Shown here: one piece after another, positions 24,061-32,125 of the stretch | Layout: each line of letters begins with the position of its first letter | Position numbering within the stretch: position 1 is the first letter of the stretch | NCBI RefSeq assembly: GCF_002237755.1 | Contig: NZ_MWSJ01000002.1 | Coordinates: forward strand, 434,001-498,000 | Direction: 5' to 3' | From: Lysinibacillus sp. KCTC 33748 | Lineage (GTDB): Bacteria; Bacillota; Bacilli; Bacillales_A; Planococcaceae | Length of the DNA: 64,000 nt | Program-made: the position numbers and the translations under genes | The notes under the pieces: model-generated | The model's database searches: none | What the model was told of the DNA's origin: nothing | What the model saw: only the letters and a program-made list of their open reading frames with translations

Positions 24061-24366
24061 TTGAACTACTATAAAAATAAAGTAGCCTGGTGCCATTTAT
24101 GCAATCAGGGGTGGGTAGAAATAGTACAGGAGAAGAAAACAGGCAACCTTTTGATAGCATGTTCTGAGTGTGAATCCATGTGGAGACACCCAGATGATAT
24201 AAAAAATCAAAAAAAATTCACATCGGCTTTTGATACAACAATCGAAGATACAGTTGAGGATGAAGAAGATGTATTTTTAATATTTGAGTCGTATGTTGAA
24301 ATCCAACACCCAACTGATAAAGATGTTCAAACAAAGAAATGGGGAAAATATATCATAGAGAATTAA
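24061..24366 (+). CDS. Small zinc-ribbon-like hypothetical protein
   Basis: A 101-aa protein with two cysteine pairs, WCHLCNQGW and ACSECESMW (about residues 10-45), as in a treble-clef or ribbon zinc site, then an acidic stretch (IEDTVEDEEDVFLIFESY) and KKWGKYIIEN. TTG 24061 has AAAAAGGA 9 nt upstream; an ATG 42 nt earlier would add a basic stretch. The setting (small, after DUF4304, next to repeat copies) suggests an immunity-type cassette gene, but no family is recognised and no function is claimed. Confidence 0.6.
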   Translation: MNYYKNKVAWCHLCNQGWVEIVQEKKTGNLLIACSECESMWRHPDDIKNQKKFTSAFDTTIEDTVEDEEDVFLIFESYVEIQHPTDKDVQTKKWGKYIIEN

Positions 24367-24498
24367 TAAAACATTGCTAGTATTGTTATGGATTGAGAAG
24401 AATACGGTTATCCAAAGATTTAGAAATAGACTCTAAATGAAATGATATTTTTTATAATTTTCTATAAAATATAGTACCCAATGAAAGTTTGGTAATAT

Positions 24499-24542
24499 TA
24501 AAAGCCACGTTTGCTGTTAAATCAGTGTTTGTGGCTTTTTGT
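24499..24542 (+). terminator. Terminator in 24.5 kb intergenic region
   Basis: AAAGCCACGTTTGCT pairs with AGTGTTTGTGGCTTT (imperfect), ending in a T-run. Confidence 0.65.
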
Positions 24543-24619
24543 ATGAACATTATTTATGCAAATTTTATTCAAAGGTATATGAGCATTGTTACAATAAGAC
24601 TTTTCAATATTTTGCAGAA

Positions 24620-24641
24620 AACGCTGCAAGTTAGTTGAAGA
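24620..24641 (+). repeat. Dispersed repeat copy 8 (degenerate palindrome)
   Basis: AACGCTGCAAGTTAGTTGAA, with only the right arm well kept. Upstream of the ASCH gene. Confidence 0.5.
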
Positions 24642-24751
24642 GTGCTGTATGACTTCAACATTTAGTAATTTAATGGAATTAGATTTTTAGAGTGCTTAAT
24701 CTATTTATGGTAAAATGTTACTAAAATAGAAGACGCATATGGAGGGATACT

Positions 24752-25201
24752 ATGAATCAAGCGGCTCAGGAGTACTGGAATGAATATTGGAAGAATCAAC
24801 CTGAACCTCAGCCTGTTAGTGCATGGCAATTTGGGGCCGATCCTGATTATCTCGCGCAATTGGTGGTAGAGGGAAGTAAAACAGCAACATGCTCAGGATA
24901 TATTTTTTATGAACTGGAGAATGAACCACTGCCAACAACAGAGGATTACAGCATTATTTTAAACAACAATGATAAACCTGTAGCAATTATTAAAACAGTA
25001 GAAGTTACGCTAACTCCTATGAATGAGGTCACTGAAGAGTTTGCTATTGCAGAAGGAGAAGGAGATAGAACCTATACATATTGGTGGGAAGCTCATGAAA
25101 AGTTCTTCAGAAATGAGTTAAACGCAATCGGACGTGAATTTTCGGAAGATATGCTCCTTGTTTGTGAGCGTTTTAAAGTGGTGGATGTGAAGAATGGATA
25201 A
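24752..25201 (+). CDS. ASCH domain protein
   Basis: A 149-aa ASCH (PUA-like beta-barrel) protein. The order fits the family: WQFGADPDYLAQLVVEGSKT followed by ATCSGYIFYELENEPLP, NDKPVAIIKTVEVTLTPMNE, FAIAEGEGDRTYTYWWEAH and MLLVCERFKVV. The GxKTAT motif is the conserved ASCH signature. ASCH proteins bind RNA or act on small nucleoside substrates (YqfB-type amidohydrolase); the role here is not known. GGAGGG stands 8 nt before the ATG, and TAAAAT at about 24711 may be its -10. Confidence 0.85.
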   Translation: MNQAAQEYWNEYWKNQPEPQPVSAWQFGADPDYLAQLVVEGSKTATCSGYIFYELENEPLPTTEDYSIILNNNDKPVAIIKTVEVTLTPMNEVTEEFAIAEGEGDRTYTYWWEAHEKFFRNELNAIGREFSEDMLLVCERFKVVDVKNG

Positions 25202-25257
25202 AGATTCATTCTTAAACAACCGTGCGTATTTTTTAATAAGAATCGCTTTTCTTAATG

Positions 25258-25279
25258 AACTAACGGGGGCAAGAGTTTA
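25258..25279 (+). repeat. Dispersed repeat copy 9 (left arm)
   Basis: AACTAACGGGGGCAAGAGTT with a degenerate right arm. It lies after the ASCH gene. Confidence 0.5.
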
Positions 25280-25364
25280 AGATCAAGCAAGAAATCTGCT
25301 TACAAAGTTTTTATTAGATAGTATCATTTTCATTGTTACTTGTTGAGAGAAAGGGGAATTGACT

Positions 25365-26303
25365 TTGTTAATTGAAAGTGTAATAGACTACATATCGAGC
25401 CTTAAAGGGTATTCATCTATAAAAAAAATCAAAAAAGGATACTCACCAGATGAAAAATACATAGTTACTGTCGGGCAAAATCAATACTTTATACGATTAT
25501 CAGACATACAATATCACGAAAAAAGAACCGTCGAATTTTCATTGCTTCAAGCATTAGAAAAACAAGGCGCACAAACGAATAAAGCCTTAGAATGTACTTT
25601 ATTGAATGAGGCTAATCTTTCTGTCATGGTATTAAGCTATATTGAAGGATACCCTGCAGATGAATTCATTTGGAATCTTTCTGATGTGGCGCAATTTAAT
25701 ATAGGTCTTGCTGCTGGGAAGGAATTAAGAAAAATTCATCAGCTACATGCCCATGTCCCACAAACGATGCACTGGGAAGAAGCTCAAAAAAAGAAATTCA
25801 GTTTTTATTTAAATGAATATAAAAAAGGTAGTTATCAACTGCCAAAAGAGCAAAAAATACTAAACTTTATTGAAAACAATTTCCACCTTCTTAAAGATCG
25901 ACCTATAACATTACTTCATGATGATTTTCATCTTGGCCATATCATCGTTCAAAATAACACGTACAATGGCGTAATTGATTTTAATGGTTATGATTTTGGT
26001 GACCCATACCATGATTTTTATAATCTTTCTTTGTTTAGCAGAAGACATAGTATCCCATTTTGTATTGGACAAATAAATGGTTATTTTACAGAATCTCCAG
26101 ACGATACATTTTGGCGAATATATGCCCTTTATGCAGCGATGAATATCGTCTCTACGATTGTGTGGACGAAAAAATATGATGAACAATCTTTTGATGATGC
26201 ATTAGAAAGAATCCATCTCATTTTAGAAGATCATGACTATTTTAATTTGAATCAACCATTATGGTATAAGTCCATACCAATTGATAATGTTACAGGTTTA
26301 TAA
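25365..26303 (+). CDS. APH-family phosphotransferase (aminoglycoside/homoserine-kinase-like)
   Basis: A 312-aa small-molecule kinase of the APH/choline kinase fold. The catalytic loop is LLHDDFHLGHIIV (about residue 185, HxDxH...) and the Mg-binding DxD-type motif GVIDFNGYDFGDPYHDF follows at about 205. The N-lobe nucleotide region is KIKKGYSPDEKYIV. The substrate is unknown; related proteins phosphorylate aminoglycosides, macrolides, homoserine or thiamine. The start TTG 25365 has AAGGGG 8 nt upstream; the TTG 6 nt earlier is too close to it. A strong terminator follows. Confidence 0.82.
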   Translation: MLIESVIDYISSLKGYSSIKKIKKGYSPDEKYIVTVGQNQYFIRLSDIQYHEKRTVEFSLLQALEKQGAQTNKALECTLLNEANLSVMVLSYIEGYPADEFIWNLSDVAQFNIGLAAGKELRKIHQLHAHVPQTMHWEEAQKKKFSFYLNEYKKGSYQLPKEQKILNFIENNFHLLKDRPITLLHDDFHLGHIIVQNNTYNGVIDFNGYDFGDPYHDFYNLSLFSRRHSIPFCIGQINGYFTESPDDTFWRIYALYAAMNIVSTIVWTKKYDEQSFDDALERIHLILEDHDYFNLNQPLWYKSIPIDNVTGL

Positions 26304-26322
26304 ACGGCCATAGTATATTTTT

Positions 26323-26362
26323 AAACTGAACTATATTAATAAAATATAGTTCAGTTTTTATT
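26323..26362 (+). terminator. Terminator after APH-like gene
   Basis: AAACTGAACTATATT and AATATAGTTCAGTTT form a perfect 15-bp stem followed by Ts. Confidence 0.85.
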
Positions 26363-26393
26363 TATGAGCAAAATCTATCCGCCTCTTATTCTA

Positions 26394-26415
26394 CTAACGC
26401 AGCAGGTTAGTTGAA
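26394..26415 (+). repeat. Dispersed repeat copy 10 (palindrome)
   Basis: CTAACGCAGCAGGTTAGTTG plus AA, followed by GTAGGAA as in several copies. Between the APH and acyltransferase genes. Confidence 0.7.
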
Positions 26416-26581
26416 GTAGGAATTAACTTATTATCTATATCACAGAATGACGATAATGCAAAAAAATGATTAATCAAGAATAAGAGATTATTAACCTATA
26501 ATGTAATCTCTTTACATTAATAGTTAAATATACGTTACTATTATTTAAAGTATAACTTTTAATGGGAAAGGAGTTTTAAAG

Positions 26582-27742
26582 GTGAAAAAAGAGAGTGATC
26601 ATTTATGTTTCATCGATAATATAAAAATAGCTTTAATTATGCTTGTAGTAGCTCACCATGCTGGACAAGCCTATGGACCAGGTGGTTGGTGGTATTTTTT
26701 GGATGGTGAATCCATCAACTGGTTGGGTAGGTTTTTCTCTGTAAATGCAGCATTTTTTATGAGTATGTTTTTCTTTTTATCAGCCTATTTTCTCCCTCAA
26801 TCGATCGCCAGAAAAGGGCCGAAACGGTTTTTAAAAGAACGGCTTATTAGAATTGGTATTCCATTACTACTGGGATTTCTCGTGATGATTCCTATTTTGA
26901 TGTATTTATATTACATTAATTTCAGAGATTATGAACCTATCCCATTTTTATCTTACTATGTTAATATATTTTTTGGACTTGGTAATGAACCCGCGAATTG
27001 GACTGGGCCATCATGGCCTGATATGCAATTTGGCCATTTATGGTTTTTAGAGCATTTACTTGTGTATGCGATTGTGTTTTCGGTCTGGACCTTCTTTACA
27101 TCTAAGAAATTCACACAAAAGTCTGATAGAAACATTAAGGTTTATCAGATTCTCTCCCTGTGGTTGGTCGTTAGTTTAGTGACTTTTATTACAAGGATAT
27201 GGTTTCCTATTGATCATTGGACAGCTTTTTTAGGATTTATTCAAACTGAATTTGCACATGTACCACAGTATGTGAGTTTCTTTTGTTTAGGCATTATGGC
27301 TTATCATCGCAAATGGTTTTTAACTATGAGTGCGAGAGCAGGATACATCTGGCTTGTTAGTGGAATATTAATAGTGACCATTTTGTATTTTGGAGGAAAT
27401 ACGATAGATCCTTTTCTTTTAAAGGGTGGACAAAACTTCGGTTCGTTGGCTCGATCATTAATTGAGACGTTACTGTGTATTTCACTTGTAATCGGTCTTC
27501 TAATTTTATTTAGAGAGAAAGTTAACGGCGCTAATCGTTGGTCAAAGATGTTAGCAAACAATGTATTTATTGTTTATTTCATCCATGTCCCAGTAGTTGT
27601 CTTCCTTCAATATACATTTAATGACCTACCAATATCAGTCTGGACTAAATTTCTTATAACGGTGTTTTTAGGAATCATTCTAAGCTTTTTGCTAAGTCAT
27701 TTTGTATGGCGTAAGATTCCATACCTCAAAAAAATGATGTAA
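26582..27742 (+). CDS. Membrane acyltransferase, acyltransferase-3 family
   Basis: A 386-aa integral membrane O-acyltransferase of the Acyl_transf_3/OafA type with about ten helices. The start region FIDNIKIALIMLVVAHHAGQ includes the catalytic-type histidine pair after TM1, and the RKGPKRFLKERLIRIGIPLL loop with its Arg-rich motif is characteristic. GHLWFLEHLLVYA in the middle is also typical. Such enzymes acetylate or succinylate cell-surface sugars or small molecules; the acceptor is not visible. It starts at GTG 26582 with AAGGAG 8 nt upstream. A perfect terminator hairpin follows at 27769-27796. Confidence 0.85.
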   Translation: MKKESDHLCFIDNIKIALIMLVVAHHAGQAYGPGGWWYFLDGESINWLGRFFSVNAAFFMSMFFFLSAYFLPQSIARKGPKRFLKERLIRIGIPLLLGFLVMIPILMYLYYINFRDYEPIPFLSYYVNIFFGLGNEPANWTGPSWPDMQFGHLWFLEHLLVYAIVFSVWTFFTSKKFTQKSDRNIKVYQILSLWLVVSLVTFITRIWFPIDHWTAFLGFIQTEFAHVPQYVSFFCLGIMAYHRKWFLTMSARAGYIWLVSGILIVTILYFGGNTIDPFLLKGGQNFGSLARSLIETLLCISLVIGLLILFREKVNGANRWSKMLANNVFIVYFIHVPVVVFLQYTFNDLPISVWTKFLITVFLGIILSFLLSHFVWRKIPYLKKMM

Positions 27743-27768
27743 AAGGAAATAATTTTTAGATAAGTGAA

Positions 27769-27796
27769 AAAGCCAGCATTAATGCTGGCTTTTGTC
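27769..27796 (+). terminator. Terminator after acyltransferase gene
   Basis: AAAGCCAGCATT directly abuts AATGCTGGCTTT, a 12-bp self-complementary stem, then a short T-run. Confidence 0.8.
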
Positions 27797-27839
27797 TTAA
27801 TAGGATAATGATGTGTCATAAAAATAATGGTTCTTTTTC

Positions 27840-27913
27840 AACTAACAAGGTGCTTTACGTCAATAAGGAGTGGAGACATTTTCTACTTAAACTAAACCAG
27901 CAGAATAGTTGAC
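27840..27913 (+). repeat. Dispersed repeat copy 11 (both ends, hairpin lost)
   Basis: AACTAACAAGGTGCTTTACG at the left and AACTAAACCAGCAGAATAGT plus TGA at the right. The terminator hairpin between is degenerate. Confidence 0.65.
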
Positions 27914-28060
27914 GATAAAATATGGGGTGGCAAGAGATGAGAATAGCAGATTCTAAAATTATTTCTGCCACTAATGTGTTAATGATGAAGAAGATAGCTA
28001 TTTTCTTTAAGGAATAGTAGGTAATTTGCATAGAATTTGCGGAGAGGCTCCAGAAAACAA

Positions 28061-28084
28061 TAATTTAAGCTATTGCTTAAATTA
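28061..28084. repeat. Perfect short palindrome in decayed region
   Basis: TAATTTAAGC-TATT-GCTTAAATTA, a 10-4-10 perfect hairpin without a T-run. It lies among gene remnants. Confidence 0.5.
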
Positions 28085-28146
28085 CGCATTAGAAGTTCGC
28101 TAGTGATATTACATTCATTAATGGTCGCAACGACTACAGTACTATA

Positions 28147-28302
28147 ATGTATGACATGTGTGACTGGAGATATTATGCAGGTGGGGGAGCTACTTTTCAT
28201 ACGGTAGATGGTGGACATTTTTTTATTACAGCGAATTTTTGACTTGTTGTGGATATTATCAAGCAAACATTGACAATATCGAATAAAATTCTAGAAAGGT
28301 AA
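28147..28302 (+). pseudogene. C-terminal remnant of a thioesterase-like alpha/beta hydrolase
   Basis: Reads MYDMCDWRYYAGGGATFHTV then DGGHFFITANF, an in-frame TGA, then LVVDIIKQTLTISNKILER and a stop. A glycine-rich stretch, a GGHFF block and a final amphipathic helix match the end of type II (NRPS-type) thioesterases, whose catalytic His sits in the GxHFF motif. Only about 50 codons survive, no N-terminal part was found upstream, and an internal stop is present. The family call is tentative. Confidence 0.45.
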
Positions 28303-28365
28303 TGATAGCTCGTTTATTGTGTACTAATTTTCATTTATCTTAATTGGAAAAGAGGTTTTGAATAA

Positions 28366-28590
28366 ATGAATAACAATATTATTTTTGGGATAGTATTATT
28401 AGCGCTAAGTTTGTTTCTTAAGCCATTTATGGCGATTGTGGGGCTGAATGAAAGGTTATTCAGCTTGCACTTGCAAGGTGAAACAGTGTTTTCATTGAGT
28501 CCATTCTAAGTTCGGATTATTTTGGCAGTAATTGGGGTTATCATGCTTATCATCGGCGGTATGCAAGTTACAAAGCAGAAGAAAAAATAA
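28366..28590 (+). pseudogene. Small two-TM protein gene with an in-frame stop
   Basis: ATG 28366 (AGAGG about 10 nt upstream) reads NNNIIFGIVLLALSLFLKPF, then LHLQGETVFSLSPF, TAA at 28507, and the same frame continues VRIILAVIGVIMLIIGGMQV to TAA 28588. Without the stop it would be a 74-aa protein with two TM helices and a short exposed loop. A nonsense mutation has probably inactivated it. The first 47 codons could still yield a one-TM peptide. Confidence 0.6.
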
Positions 28591-28700
28591 TTGAAAGGAT
28601 AGAGAACACAACAATTGATCTTGCTACAATATTGAATATTTATAACCAAGGTATTGAAGACCATGTTATCTAAATAGATGAAAATCTTTAGGACCTTCTT

Positions 28701-28790
28701 CAACTAATGAGGCTCTTTTCTTGATGATCATTGAGTTCCATATGCAGCTCTTTTTTTATTGAACTTACGGCGACAGGTTAGTGGAAGAAG
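28701..28790 (+). repeat. Dispersed repeat copy 12 (full length)
   Basis: CAACTAATGAGGCTCTTTTC, TTGATGATCATTGAGTTCCA, GCAGCTCTTTTTTTATTG, then palindrome AACTTACGGCGACAGGTTAG. All parts are in order, with point changes. Confidence 0.75.
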
Positions 28791-28857
28791 GAATATGACT
28801 TCAAATAGGGGGAGCAACAGGAAAATACGGATTTGCAACGTTATGAAAATTTAATAT

Positions 28858-28897
28858 AAAAAAGCCGAATTTAATGTCTATGGAATTCGGCTTTTTA
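28858..28897. terminator. Terminator at the 3' end of the sigma/DUF4179 operon
   Basis: AAAAAAGCCGAATTT and GAATTCGGCTTTTT pair closely. A/T tails on both sides let it act for either strand. Confidence 0.8.
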
Positions 28898-28970
28898 CGT
28901 GGCTTTAAATAAAATTCGATGTTCAATTTAGATACTTCCACGATATGAGTAAACGAAACAAACGAGGTCA

Positions 28971-29996
28971 TTATTTACTTTTGTTTAAAGGGACGACCAA
29001 TTCCAACTCCTTTATCTCTTCATTAAAGCCCTCTTTGTTTGTATGACTTGGCTTGAGTGTAAATGATTTTGGTATCGTATCCATTGGAGGCAAAGTCAGT
29101 ATCATATGATGACCATAGTTCCCAACAGCCATGCCTGCTTGTAGTTTCAGTTTATCATATACATGACCATTATCATCGACTACAGAGAAATCAAACCATG
29201 GCCAAGTATCGTTTTCATCCATTTCAGTAGGGTAATCAATCGTTAGGTCTATTCTTGTTGATAGAGGTGAAAATGTTACTTTGTCGGCTGTTAATGTATA
29301 AACTTCATCAACAGTTCTAGTTGTAACTTTTGGATAATACTCAAATACATCACCTTTTATTTTATTAAGTGGGAAAGATACATTCAACTTGCCCTTATAG
29401 CCAAATAAATCTTCTCCATGGACGGCAATTTCAATTTCATCTCCATATTCATTATAATTAGAAAAGGTTAATTGATGATGTTCAATTATTGTTTTCGAGT
29501 TTATGTCATCTTGCCCTGTTGAACCAATCGCTGGTTTAATTGGTTGTCCATTAATTGTTAAATAATTAAAGCCGACAATTTTTTCTTCCATCGAAAGTTC
29601 TTTTTCTCCTGTGTAAACGACTGTTACGATTAAACGGCTGCCATCATAAGCTGCTTCTTTTACAGTCATTGTTAAGCCATTTTTACTATCTTGTTTATCA
29701 ATTACTGTCGTAAGTTGATCGTGTTCGATTTTATCTGAGGCAATATCTCTAAAGTCCTTATAAATTGGACCAATCAGGGGGATATTTGATAATGCTTCTG
29801 CCATGCCTGTTGAAACAAATCCAGAACCAAGCAAAGATATACATAGCCCACATGCAACCAAGATTGACTGTTTAGTTGCTCTTCCTACTTTTCTTTTTTT
29901 CTTGGCTTGAAAGATAGCCGTTTTTTCCCTTGCCTTTAGCTTTTCAACAGGTACATTTATGCTGTCGATAGATCGATTGAAATTGTCTTTATTCAT
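28971..29996 (-). CDS. DUF4179 protein, membrane-anchored partner of the ECF sigma factor
   Basis: A 341-aa DUF4179-type protein. A basic cytoplasmic N-terminus (KAREKTAIFQAKKKRKVGRA, about 20-40) is followed by one TM helix (SILVACGLCISLLGSGFVST, about 45-65) and a large exported domain with LSNIPLIGPIYKDFRDIASD and the MTVKEAAYDGSRLIVTVVY segment typical of the family. It overlaps the sigma gene by 8 nt and is translated after it. DUF4179 proteins next to ECF sigma factors act as anti-sigma or signal-sensing partners (RsiV-like layout). The role as anti-sigma is inferred from position and topology. Confidence 0.82.
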   Translation of the reverse strand: MNKDNFNRSIDSINVPVEKLKAREKTAIFQAKKKRKVGRATKQSILVACGLCISLLGSGFVSTGMAEALSNIPLIGPIYKDFRDIASDKIEHDQLTTVIDKQDSKNGLTMTVKEAAYDGSRLIVTVVYTGEKELSMEEKIVGFNYLTINGQPIKPAIGSTGQDDINSKTIIEHHQLTFSNYNEYGDEIEIAVHGEDLFGYKGKLNVSFPLNKIKGDVFEYYPKVTTRTVDEVYTLTADKVTFSPLSTRIDLTIDYPTEMDENDTWPWFDFSVVDDNGHVYDKLKLQAGMAVGNYGHHMILTLPPMDTIPKSFTLKPSHTNKEGFNEEIKELELVVPLNKSK

Positions 29997-30522
29997 ACAG
30001 ATAACCCTCCTTTAAAATGGGTCTTAACTCTTTTTTCGCTCTATTTAAGTGTGATTTAACAGTTCCTTCCGGGTAATTCATTATCGCAGCAATTTCCTTA
30101 ATGGACAGATCGTGGTAGTACCTCAACAAAATAATGGTTTTTACAGTAGGATTTAAGAATTTAAAGGCTTCAGACAAATCCATTGAATGCATGATAAAAT
30201 CACTATTTTCAGAAGCGATTAATTCATTAAAGATTTCCTCATTATCTGCAGTAAAATGGCGGGACTCTTTTCGTATAAAATCAATCGATTTAAAAACTAG
30301 AATTTTTGTAATCCAACTTGAAAAACTTTCAGGCTTCTTTAATGTTTTTATTGAAATATAGGCAGTATAAATTGTTTCTTGATAGACATCTAAAGCATCT
30401 TGTTCGTTTCTAACGTATGCATATGCAGTTCGGTACAACTTTTGTCGAACAGAATCAATCAGTTGTTCAAATGCTTCATCATCACCCTTTTTTGCTTTTT
30501 TTACTAATTTTGCTAAATCCAT
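29989..30522 (-). CDS. ECF-type RNA polymerase sigma factor
   Basis: A 177-aa sigma-70 family ECF factor. Region 2 includes FEQLIDSVRQKLYRTAYAYV and DALDVYQETIYTAYISI (about residues 18-62). Region 4 (about 115-170) has LSEAFKFLNPTVKTIILLRY and the helix-turn-helix SIKEIAAIMNYPEGTVKSHL. It is the first gene of a two-gene minus-strand operon with a DUF4179 partner. GGAGAGGAG precedes the ATG. A possible autoregulatory ECF-type promoter lies just upstream (30552-30578). The inducing stress is unknown. Confidence 0.9.
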   Translation of the reverse strand: MDLAKLVKKAKKGDDEAFEQLIDSVRQKLYRTAYAYVRNEQDALDVYQETIYTAYISIKTLKKPESFSSWITKILVFKSIDFIRKESRHFTADNEEIFNELIASENSDFIMHSMDLSEAFKFLNPTVKTIILLRYYHDLSIKEIAAIMNYPEGTVKSHLNRAKKELRPILKEGYLYE

Positions 30523-30551
30523 TTTGGTTCTCCTCTCCGTTACACAATAAA

Positions 30552-30578
30552 GTCGAATGAACTAGTAAATTGGTTGCA
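30552..30578 (-). promoter_or_regulatory. Candidate ECF promoter of the sigma operon
   Basis: On the minus strand TGCAACC, a 16-bp spacer and CGAC, 30 bp before the sigma gene start. The shape fits ECF promoters (AAC in -35, CG in -10) and would mean autoregulation. Confidence 0.45.
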
Positions 30579-30690
30579 AAATAATTAATTAAGCAACATT
30601 GTAACTTGGAATACGGAAACGATTCGAATAATGAGAAGCCACAAGTGGAAAATTTTCAATTGTTATACACTATCTTTTTCTATTCCCCTT

Positions 30691-30927
30691 AGCTCTGTAT
30701 ACACATCATATGCGTATCAAAAATCAGTCAAAGAAAAAAGAATTACCATAAGCATGTCCCGCAAAGGCATGCCCACTGATAATTCCCCAATTGAAACGTT
30801 CTATCTCGACGGAATCTACCGCACGACAAATGCGCATATGATTCAAATCGTCGAAGACTAAATTACCTATAATAACAATATCCGTATTCAAACAAAATTT
30901 AACAGCCAGTCCCACATACCTGAATGA
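30691..30927 (+). mobile_element. IS3-family transposase OrfB remnant
   Basis: The frame reads SVYTSYAYQKSVKEKRITIS then MSRKGMPTDNSPIETF and, after an in-frame TAA, ITYNNNIRIQTKFNSQSHIP. This is the C-terminal end of the DDE domain of IS3/IS150-type OrfB (SMSRKGxxxDNxPIE with the third catalytic residue, then YxNxxRxQxK). The middle is deleted and the stop is internal, so it is dead. No inverted ends were found. Confidence 0.75.
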
Positions 30928-31063
30928 AAACACTGCTATCATTCAAAAAATAACGTTACATCTGCCAGTTTACTTAAGCTAAAATGCTCTCTGACTGTTT
31001 AATAGTTGGTTTATAGGAATTCGCAACTTCATGTACCTACAATAATTTAGATTACAATTATGT

Positions 31064-31960
31064 TTATATAGTAACTAATTCAGCTTTCTTTTTCTTAAGT
31101 GGTGCAAGCTCTGGTAGACGTACCCAACTTAAACCAAGCGTTCCTTCACCTGCATGAACCGCTACACAAGCACTTAGTGGTAATACGGAGAAGTTTATGA
31201 GCGGATATTCGTTCTCTAAAGCTTTTTTCCAAGCGGTTGCGCCTTCTTCATCATTACAGTGAATAATTGCAACTTCAGGGATATTACTTTTTTCTAGATC
31301 TGTATTTAAAACATTTTGTACATATGTTTTAGCTCTAGTCGTAGCGCGTACTTTTTCTTTCATAACGGGCTTCCCATCTTCAAATGATATGACAACTTTA
31401 ATATTCAACAAGTTACTTAAAAATGCTTGAGTCCCTGAAACTCGACCACTTTTATGTAATTGTGATAAGTTAGCCGGAATAAATGAAAGCTCACTGTTAT
31501 CTGCCATCTCATTGATTCTTTCAACAATATAGCCAGGTTCAAAACCTTCACGCTCTAACTGCTGACCGAGTTTAATCATTTTCATCATCGGAAATGACCC
31601 GATTTTTGAATCCACTGGATATACTTCAAATTCAGCTTGACCAGCTGCTGTGAAAGTGCTTTGGTAAGTGCCCGAAAGATGTTGAGAGGTATGAATTGCA
31701 ATTGCACATGTATACCCTTGTTCTTTTAATGATTTATATAAGTCTACAACTTCACCAATAGCAGGTTGTGATGTCTTTGGATTTTTTTTAGCATTTCGTA
31801 GCTTTTCGTAAAACTGATCATGTGTCATATCAACAGTTTCGCGTAAAGCCCCTTCTTCGAACACTATATTAAGTGGTAATACGTGAATTTGATTGTCCTG
31901 TATGAACTTTTCATCTAACAATGCTGCTGTATCTGTAACCCATGCAATTTTCTTTTCCAT
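31064..31960 (-). CDS. DegV family fatty-acid-binding protein
   Basis: A 298-aa DegV (EDD-fold) protein that binds fatty acids for the FakAB kinase system in related Firmicutes. Signature parts: IAWVTDTAALLDEKFIQDNQ at the N-terminus (xVTDSxxxL), ETVDMTHDQFYEKLRNAKKN then PKTSQPAIGEV (the KTSQP motif), CAIAIHTSQHLSGTYQST (xISSxLSGTYQ) and a C-terminal VHAGEGTLGLSWV. The length fits the family. It has its own promoter region on the minus strand. Identity as FakB is inferred from family. Confidence 0.92.
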   Translation of the reverse strand: MEKKIAWVTDTAALLDEKFIQDNQIHVLPLNIVFEEGALRETVDMTHDQFYEKLRNAKKNPKTSQPAIGEVVDLYKSLKEQGYTCAIAIHTSQHLSGTYQSTFTAAGQAEFEVYPVDSKIGSFPMMKMIKLGQQLEREGFEPGYIVERINEMADNSELSFIPANLSQLHKSGRVSGTQAFLSNLLNIKVVISFEDGKPVMKEKVRATTRAKTYVQNVLNTDLEKSNIPEVAIIHCNDEEGATAWKKALENEYPLINFSVLPLSACVAVHAGEGTLGLSWVRLPELAPLKKKKAELVTI

Positions 31961-32125
31961 TTAAAAGTAATCCCCTTCATCTATCGTAGAATATTATTCA
32001 TTTTATCTTATGCAACTATACACAGATAAGATCATCATGAGTAGTGATATTTATAATACTGTATTTATTTTTTTACAATCTTCGACATTATTTCGACAAT
32101 AATTGCGATAAAAATTATTTCATTC

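Noticed and set aside
16088..24366. A prophage or ICE remnant
   Set aside because: No integrase, portal, capsid, lysis, relaxase or conjugation gene is present; the small genes have individual ribosome sites and terminators.
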